From: Alisma plantago-aquatica
Taxonomy: Eukaryota > Streptophyta > Magnoliopsida > Alismatales > Alismataceae
Direction of reading: 5' to 3'
Assembly (NCBI GenBank): GCA_963693085.1
Contig: OY856409.1
Location: 1,340,868,915-1,340,932,914, forward strand
Length of the DNA stretch: 64,000 nt
Both the position numbers and the translations under genes were made by a program. Each line of letters starts with the position of its first letter. Positions within the stretch are counted from its first letter, which is position 1. The notes under the pieces were generated by a model. The model made no database searches and had not been told where the DNA came from. It saw only the letters and a list, made by a program, of their open reading frames with translations. Positions 56,812-64,000 of this stretch are shown here, piece after piece.

Positions 56812-58310
56812 ATGTCTCTAAAATTGTGATCTTTTATCAATTAACAATCCTTCATTGTGATCTCTGCGCACATATAAGTCATCATTAGCTTCAATATTTT
56901 GTGTTGGCAACCCAACTGAGAATGGACTGGAGTCATCATACTTATCATAGTACTCTTCTTCATCTATAGGATCTTCAATGAACTGTCTTTTACCATGAAG
57001 AACAACCGACCATTTATCATTTGCAGGATCATCGATATAGAATATTTGTTTCGCCTGTGATGCCGATATGAATGGTTCACCCTTCTCGCCAATCTTTTCA
57101 AAGTTCACCAAAGTGAAACCCAATTCATCCACTATAACTCCTTTGGTGTTATCAACCCAATTACATTTAAAGAGCGGAATTTTGAAATCTATGTAGTCAA
57201 ACTCCCAAATGTCTTCAATGACACCGTAATATGACATTTTTTCTTCACGTGGACTCTTATCCTTTGCACTTGCAAAGTACATAGTCGACGCTTGAAGAGT
57301 GACCCCACTATTTTGGACGGCACTCTTATCATCTTGGCGCTTTGTGTAATATGTGAATCCATTAATGTCAAACCCTTCATAAGACATAACATTCGATTTT
57401 GGTTTAAAGGCAAGGCATTTGATAGTTTCTGTAATATCATTTGGTGTTTGAGATAGTTGATGTAAGACTTTATCTTCAAACCATTTAGTAAAAGTCTTAT
57501 TATGCTCTCTAGCAAGCCACATTGAACTTACTCGAGGATGTTGTCTCTTTATGACAAATGCTAAATGTCTCTAAAATTGTGATCTTTTATCAATTAACAA
57601 TCCTTCATTGTGATCTCCGCGCACATATAAGTCATCATTAGCTTCAATATTTTGTGTTGGCAACCCAACTGAGAATGGACTGGAGTCATCATACTTATCA
57701 TAGTACTCTTATTCATCTATAGGATCTTCAATGAACTGTCTTTTACCATGAATAACAACCGACCATTTATCATTTGCAGGATCATCGATATAGAATATTT
57801 GTTTCGCCTGTGATGCCAATATGAATGGTTCACCCTTCTCGCCAATCTTTTCAAAGTTCACCAAAGTGAAACCCAATTCATCCACTATAACTCCTTTGGT
57901 GTTATCAACCCAATTACATTTAAAGAGCGGAATTTTGAAATCTATGTAGTCAAACTCCCAAATGTCTTCAATGACACCGTAATATGACATTTTTGCTTCA
58001 CGTGGACTCTTATCCTTTGCACTTGCAAAGTACATAGTCGACGCTTGAAGAGTGACCCCACTATTTTGGACGGCACTCTTATCATCTTGGCGCTTTGTGT
58101 AATATGTGAATCCATTAATGTCAAACCCTTCATAAGACATAACATTCGGTTTTGGTTTAAAGGCGAGGCATTTGATAGTTTCTGTAATATCATTTGGTGT
58201 TTGAGATAGTTGATGTAAGACTTTATCTTCAAACCATTTAGTAAAAGTCTTATTATGCTCTCTAACAAGCCACATTGAACTTACTCGAGGATGTTGTCTC
58301 TTTATGAAAT
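56812..58310. repeat. 753-bp in-frame tandem duplication of the transposase 3' end
   Basis: 56812-57564 and 57565 to about 58310 are near-identical direct repeats (period 753 bp, divisible by 3). They cover the C-terminal transposase domain and stop. Differences are few, for example Glu to stop (TAA) at 57709-57711 in the inner copy. ATGACAAATGC occurs at the left flank (56773) and at the internal junction (57551), suggesting the breakpoint. Confidence 0.95.
56818..57522 (-). pseudogene. duplicated C-terminal part of the CACTA transposase
   Basis: 234 codons from MWLAREHNKTFTKWF to LLIDKRSQF and TAA. It corresponds to the DUF4216-type region (NSGVTLQASTMYFASAKDK, YYGVIEDIWEFDYIDFKIPL). It retains the original C-terminus, which the inner copy has lost to a premature stop. 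As a separate piece it lacks any catalytic domain. Confidence 0.85.
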
Positions 58311-60816
58311 TGGTATGTTCCTCGATATAAACACTCACTTCGTCCATATTGTGTAAAATATACAAGTGAGCTTGTTCCAACTGCTCACGGATGATTACTT
58401 TCACATGTGATCCCAAAATTCCTTTGCCCTCCTCAATATTCTTGTCATTATCAGGAGTTTCATTACCACTGAGAAAGTCATTGCAAAAATCCATAACCTC
58501 TCTCGCCACATAACCTTCAATAATACTCCCTTCAGGCCGATAAGGGTTTCGAACATCACCTTTAAAAATGCTCATGTATCGTTCAAAGGGATACATCCAA
58601 TGCAAGAAAACTGGTCCCAACATTTTCACTTCCCTAGTCAAGTGGACAATAAGATGTACCATGATATCAAAGAACAAAGGAGGGAAATACATCTCAAGCG
58701 GACATAGGATAACAACCACTTCTCTTTGCAAATTATCGAGAGTATCAGGGTCAATAACTTTGCTGCATAGACTGTTGAAAAAGAAACAAAGTCTGGTAAT
58801 TGCAAACCTTACATGCTTCAGCAATATAGATCGAATTGCCACGGGCAATATTTTTTGCATTAGAGTGTGACAATCATGAGATTTAAGACATATCAACTTC
58901 AGATCTTTCATTGATACCAATCTACAGATGTTGGATGAGTAACCATGTGGCACCTTAACATTTACCAAGCATTCACAAAAAGTTTTCTTCTCCTTTCTAG
59001 ACAGTGTGTAACAAGCGGGAGGTAAGTATGTTCTTTTATTACCCATTTTACGTAATTCTATTAATTTTGACCTTATTCCCATTTCACGTAGGTCCAGTCT
59101 AGATTTTATCCCATCTTTAGTCTTACCTGGTATATTTAACAGAGTACCAATGATGCTATCACAAACATTTTTCTCAACGTGCATTACATCGATACAATGC
59201 CTGACTGTCAAAGAACTCTAATAAGGAAGATCCCAAAATATTGACTTCTTCTTGAGTGAAGAATTGTCACTCCGTGTGGCCATACTACATTGTGGTTTCT
59301 TACCAAATTCATTGACAATGTCTTTTACTCTTTCATAAACAACATCCCCTGGTATAGGTTTAGGTGCACTCCGTTCATCATTCCATCCATTGAATGCTTT
59401 GCGCTTCCTACGATACGGATGGAATTTTGAAAGAAACCTTCGATGACCAAGATATACAGTCTTGCCACCATGTTTTAGTCTTATTGAATCAGTGTTTTTT
59501 TCACATATAGGACACGCTTTAGCTCCTTTGACACTATATCCAGACAAATTCCCATATGCTGGAAAGTCATTAATAGTGCAAAACAACATAGTGTGCAAAC
59601 GAAATGTCTCTCTTGCTGAAGCATCATAGGTCATCACACCTTCAGCCCAAAGTTTCTTTAAGTCATCAATCAAAGGTTCAAGATAAACATCGATATCATT
59701 TTCGGGTTGTTTAGGGCCCGATATCAACAACGACAACATAACGTACTTATTTTTCATACACATCCAGGGAGGAAGATTGTATATAACAAGCATGACTGGC
59801 CTAGTGCTATGTTGGCTGCTCAATGTCCCGTACAGATTCATCCCATCTGTACAAAGCCCAAGTCTTAGATTCCTATCTTCTTCACCAAATTTGGGGTACA
59901 ATAGATCAATCTTCTTCCATTGTGGGGAATCAGACGCATGTCGTAGGATCCCATCATTATTTTTCTTAACATCTGCATGCCACCTCAAATTCTTCGCATC
60001 TTTCAAATTTGCAAACAAGCATTGAAACCGTGATATTATAGGTAGATACCACAACACCTTGGCAGGAGAACTAGTTTTGGATTCCCCCGAAGTCGTCAAT
60101 TTATACCGTGACACACCACATTTTGGACAATCTTTCAAATCTACATAGTCCTTTTGAAATAATACACAATCATTTGGGCATGCGTGTATCTTCTTGGCCT
60201 CCATTCCCATTGGGCACAACATTTTCTTTACCTGGTATGTTGAGATTGGCAACTCGTTTCCTTCAGGAAGCATTTCTTTCAACAAAGTCAGCAATGAAGT
60301 GAAGCTTTTGTCGCTCCATCTATTGTTAGCTTTCAACTTATACAATCTCAACACAGCGCTAAGCTTCGTAAACTTAGCACAGCCTGTGTATAACGGTATC
60401 TCAGCATCATGCACAATGTTTCTAAAGATAGGAGGTGGATCGGTGTGCTCTACCCTACAACTATCCAGCATCGCATCAACGATGTCTGCTGGAACTGGTT
60501 CGTTCACATTTACGTCATCAGAGGCAATTTCTTCTTCCACCCAAGCACTGCTATCGACATCTACTGGTTTCGATTTTGAAATCTCTCCATGCCAGTACCA
60601 TTCTGTATAGCCTTGTACAATCCCGTTGCACATGACATGACTTTTGATTTCCTCACCAGTGTTGACTTTCAAGTTGTTACCGCAATGCCTACATGGACAG
60701 TAGAACCTATCTGTAGGTTTTTTCCTATGTTCCTCAGCAAATCTAATAAACTGATCAAGACCAGATATAAAATCTGGGGTGCAACGATTACGAATGGACA
60801 TCCATGAACTATCCAT
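57709..60816 (-). pseudogene. CACTA transposase (TNP2-type), one internal nonsense codon
   Basis: Cut-and-paste transposase of CACTA elements. ATG at 60816 (MDSSWMSIRNR). Domains: Transpos_assoc (residues about 3-77, FYCPCRHCGNNLK), Transposase_21/TNP2 (about 260-490, with LGLCTDGMNLYGTLSSQHST, LISGPKQPENDIDVYLEPL and NDFPAYGNLSGYSVKGAKAC), then, beyond a TAG at 59218-59220, the frame continues with RHCIDVMHVEKNVCDS, a DUF4218 region (KVIDPDTLDNLQREVV to FPPLFFDIMVHLIVHL, MYPFERYM) and DUF4216. The stop sits in WDLPY-stop-SL, where the family has Trp. The protein would be about 1,036 residues to the TAA at 57709. No introns are needed between 60816 and the end. Apart from the TAG the frame is clean, so the element decayed recently or readthrough products are possible. 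Confidence 0.9.
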
Positions 60817-60889
60817 TCTATGATCAAAGAGAAAACAAGTATATATTAGGAAACAAGTATATATTAGGAAAAGATTAGGGTATACACTT

Positions 60890-62635
60890 ACATCCTAAGT
60901 GTATAATGTGATGTCATTCTTATATATAATAAATGAGTACCACCTATCTTAAGTGAGATTAGGTGTTCAAGAACAGTCCCAAACCGGGGACTATCCAAGA
61001 TTTACTCCTAATGAGTCAATCTTGGACGGGTTTCTAGGCCAACAAACACATTTGATGTCATTCTTATATATAATAATTGTGTACCACCTATCCCATCCTT
61101 AAACACCTAATATCACTAGTAAGTGTATAATGTGTATTGGGTTTTCAAGAAAATTTCGGCAGCATTTCCCCACTGTTCTCTAAGTACATATGTACTTAGA
61201 GAACAAACGGGGAAATGCTACCAAAATTTTCTCGAAAACCCAATACACATTATACACTTACATCCTAAGTGAGATTAGGTGTTCAAGAATAGTCCCAAAC
61301 CGGGGACTATCCAAGATTTACTCCTAATGAGTCAATCTTGGACGGGTTTCTAGGCCAACAAACACATTTGATGTCATTCTTATATATAATAATTGTGTAC
61401 CACCTATCCCATTCTTGAACACCTAATCTCACTAGTAACTATATAATGTGTATTGGGTTTTCGAGAAAATTTCGGCAGCATGTCCCCGTTTGTTCTCTAA
61501 GTACATATGTACTTAGAGAACAAACGGGGAAATGCTGCCGAAATTTTCTCGAAAACCCAATACACATTATACACTTACATCCTAAGTGAGATTAGGTGTT
61601 CAAGAACAGTCCCAAACCGGGGACTATCCAAGATTTACTCCTAATGAGTCAATCTTGGACGGGTTTCTAGGCCAACAAACACATTTGATGTCATTCTTAT
61701 ATATAATAAATGTGTACCACCTATCCCATCCTTGAACACCTAATCTCACTAGTAAGTGTATAATGTGTATTGGGTTTTCAAGAAAATTTCGGCAGCATTT
61801 CCCCGCTGTTCTCTAAGTACATATGTACTTAGAGAACAAACGGGGAAATGCTGCCGAAATTTTCTCGAAAACCCAATACACATTATACACTTACATCCTA
61901 AGTGAGATTAGGTGTTCAAGAACAGTCCCAAACCGGGGACTATCCAAGATTTACTCCTAATGAGTCAATCTTGGACGGGTTTCTAGGCCAACAAACACAT
62001 TTGATGTCATTCTTATATATAATAAATGTGTACCACCTATCCCATCCTTGAACACCTAATCTCACTAGTAAGTGTATAATGTGTATTGGGTTTTTGAGAA
62101 AATTTCGGCAGCATTTCCCCGCTGTTCTCTAAGTACATATGTACTTAGAGAACAAACGGGGAAATGCTACCGAAATTTTCTCGAAAACCCAATACACATT
62201 ATACACTTACATCCTAAGTGAGATTTGGTGTTCAAGAACAGTCCTAAACCGGGGACTATCCAAGATTTACTCCTAATGAGTCAATCTTGGATGGGTTTCT
62301 AGGCCAACAAACACATTTGATGTCATTCTTATATATAATAAATGTGTACCACCTATCCCATCCTTGAACACCTAATCTCACTAGTAAGTGTATAATGTGT
62401 ATTGGGTTTTCAAGAAAATTTTGGCAGCATTTCCCCGCTGTTCTCTAAGTACATATGTACTTAGAGAACAAACGGGGAAATGCTACCGAAATTTTCTTGA
62501 AAACCCAATACACATTATACACTTACATCCTAAGTGAGATTAGGTGTTCAAGAACAGTCCCAAACCGGGGACTATCTAAGATTTACTCCTAATGAGTCAA
62601 TCTTGGACGGGTTTCTAGGCCAAAAAATACATGTA
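60890..62635. repeat. array of five 316-bp units built from two nested inverted repeats
   Basis: Palindrome centres (GTACAT|ATGTAC) lie at about 61189, 61506, 61823, 62139 and 62454; spacing 317, 317, 316, 315. Each unit holds a palindrome with ~65-nt arms (for 61442-61571 one mismatch) and a second inverted repeat with 23-nt arms (AGTGAGATTAGGTGTTCAAG...; for example 61268-61290 and 61410-61432). Its loop has two further small hairpins (GTCCC...GGGAC and CCAAGATT...AATCTTGG). About 295 of 316 bp can pair. The array lies between the transposase start and the CACTA terminus. Confidence 0.95.
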
Positions 62636-62869
62636 TGTGTTGTCATTCTTTACAAATAATTTTCAATTCCAATAAAATACATAGTTACATATATGCATGT
62701 TCATACAACCATTATAATATAATTAGATTTGGGACAAAAACATATTAGAATTTATACATAATTCCAACTCTAATCAAATACATTACATGCATTTTTATCA
62801 CAACAATTTAATCAATGAAAAAAAAGTAGAGAAGGACCAACCTTGTCAGAGGGAAGAAGGTAGAGGCTC

Positions 62870-63195
62870 CGGTGGCTCTGGCTGGAGGAGTAGCTAGCAG
62901 CGACGGCGGTGGAGGAGCAGCTAGCAACGACAGCAATGGAGGTTGGAGAAGTTGTTACGGAGGCGCGACGGTGGTGGAGGAGCAGCTAGCAACGACGACG
63001 ACGGCGCGGCGGCGGCTGTCGTGGAGGCTGGAGAAGGCGGTGGTTGCGGCGGCGTGGCGGCAGCGCTGGTTGCGGCGGTGGTTGCGACAGTGGTTGCGGT
63101 GGTGGTTGCGGCAGAGTGGTTGCGGCGGCACACAAATCGGCGGCGTGGTCGGGCGACAGTAGAGAAGAAAGGGGGAAATCGGCTCGCGATGAAAT
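62870..63195. repeat. GC-rich GGTTGCGGCGG minisatellite leader of the CACTA element
   Basis: Imperfect repeats of GTGGTTGCGGCGGTGG and GAGGAGCAGCTAGCAACGAC. Several overlapping open frames in both strands encode only Ala/Gly/Arg/Trp or Pro/Thr runs; none looks like a real protein. Such GC-rich leaders occur near the 5' end of CACTA transcripts. Confidence 0.75.
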
Positions 63196-63245
63196 AGAAG
63201 AAAGGGAAAGAGTCGGGTGATCGTGGGATATTAAGTTTACAAATA

Positions 63246-63687
63246 GCGTCGGTTGTTTGAATAACCGATGCCTAAACATCTTCAGCGTTAGTTGTTGGAA
63301 ACAACCGACGTCCAATTGGACAATATTTACACGAAATTATTTGGCGGGAACCACTTTTGGCGTCGGTTATCAACAGACAACCGACGCTGAAAGTGACACT
63401 TTTCACGCAAATTTTCATCACCCATAGGTGTCAGTTTCTATCTAAATAATCGACGCTGTATGTGACACTTTTTCTTTTTGCTCGAAAATTGGATTTCGTG
63501 GCCGACTTTAGGCGTCTGTTCGTTATAAACAACCAACGCTGAATACAAAGCGGTACCCGTGTCTGGCTGGTCTTCGAATATAGACGTCGGTTTGCATAAA
63601 TAACTGACGTCTGATAGTATAGGCGTCGGTTTTCCTAATGAACCGACGCCCAGAAAAGCGACACTGAATGATGTTTCTATAGTAGTG
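63246..63687. repeat. CACTA subterminal hairpins and terminus
   Basis: Seven inverted repeats of the form GCGTCGGTT-n-AACCGACGC: 63246-63272, 63285-63312, 63359-63388, 63427-63457, 63511-63540, 63592-63611 and 63622-63650. In CACTA elements such motifs are binding sites for the element's accessory DNA-binding protein. The terminus CACTACTATAGAAACATC (minus strand) ends at 63687. Confidence 0.88.
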
Positions 63688-64000
63688 AGGGAAAGGGTCA
63701 TTATCATAGTTCCAAGATCAGGGCTTAGAAATTAATCAACAATAATTAGAAATTTCATTGAATAGAAAAGAGTTGGTAACAATATGAAGATAGAATCTCC
63801 TCCAGGGATTTACATGGAAAGGGAAACTAATGTTGGCAACATAAAGTAAAGCTATCTATAAATCCTGCAATATACTTTAATCATCTTTTCTTTTGGTGTC
63901 ATATTCTCTGGATGTCCATATTTTTAGATAAGTTTGTAGTTTAACCTAAAACAACGTGAAATAAAAATGCGGTCAATATATTTTAGTACTAAGTATGTGG
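63688..64000. other. unassigned flank of the CACTA element
   Basis: AT-rich DNA with no recognised gene. Confidence 0.4.

Larger units (their letters stand above)
56812..63687 (-). mobile_element. CACTA (En/Spm-type) transposon, 5' end present, 3' end not found
   Basis: The right boundary reads CACTACTATAGAAACATCAT on the minus strand, a CACTA-type terminus, ending at 63687. Inwards come seven hairpins of GCGTCGGTT...AACCGACGC type, a GC-rich leader, an array of 316-bp palindromic units, then a TNP2-type transposase transcribed away from that end. No matching terminus was found to the left of 56812, so the 3' end is lost, lies outside my recognition, or was altered by the duplication at 56812-58310. 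The 3-bp target duplication cannot be tested. Confidence 0.85.

Noticed and set aside
60890..62635. Regular repeat array considered as a CRISPR array
   Set aside because: Units are 316 bp without short repeat/unique spacer layout, no cas genes, and the host is a plant.
62872..63315. Overlapping open frames rich in Ala, Gly, Arg, Trp or Pro
   Set aside because: They are readings of a GGTTGCGGCGG minisatellite in every frame; no frame shows protein-like composition.

Overview
This window is nuclear DNA of a flowering plant. It is AT-rich and most of it is transposable elements (TEs) of plant type: hAT, CACTA, Ty1/copia, RTE- and L1-type LINEs, tRNA-derived SINEs and possible Helitron ends. One recognisable plant gene has a spliced structure. 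The species cannot be told from the sequence.

The host gene is an RTL2-type ribonuclease III (class III RNase domain plus two dsRNA-binding domains) on the minus strand. Its first coding exon lies at 42269-41350 and its last at 10215-10041. The two join in frame at a GT...AG intron (phase 2) and give a 364-residue protein. The implied intron is 31,134 bp, about half of the window, and is packed with nested TEs.

Layout: 1-3.3 kb, nothing recognisable. 3.4-5.8 kb, degenerate minisatellite broken by a hAT MITE. 6.6-9.8 kb, diverged ~150-bp repeats with a SINE and Helitron-like termini. 10.0-42.3 kb, the RTL2-like gene. Its intron holds (left to right) a copia LTR remnant, a small hAT, a 5.3-kb hAT with a decayed transposase, a minus-strand copia (18.4-25.3 kb) interrupted by an LTR-like segment and a permuted L1 fragment, then a plus-strand copia (26.2-39.9 kb). 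That copia is broken by an RTE LINE, which carries a hAT MITE, which carries a well-preserved copia. It is also broken by a second hAT that itself carries a SINE and two further hAT MITEs. 42.6-45.4 kb, a ~141-bp satellite-like array with a hAT inside. 45.4-56.8 kb, mostly unassigned sequence with one hAT MITE and a short gene-like fragment. 56.8-63.7 kb, a CACTA element with a nearly complete TNP2-type transposase, five 316-bp units built almost wholly of palindromes, a GC-rich leader and seven subterminal hairpins ending at a CACTA-type terminus.

Nearly all TE genes are broken. Where the original residue can be inferred, the nonsense codon is repeatedly a lost tryptophan. The most notable features are the giant TE-filled intron of an RNase III gene (with TE copies in inverted orientation inside it), the five-deep nesting, the CACTA palindrome array and the permuted L1 fragment between inverted repeats.
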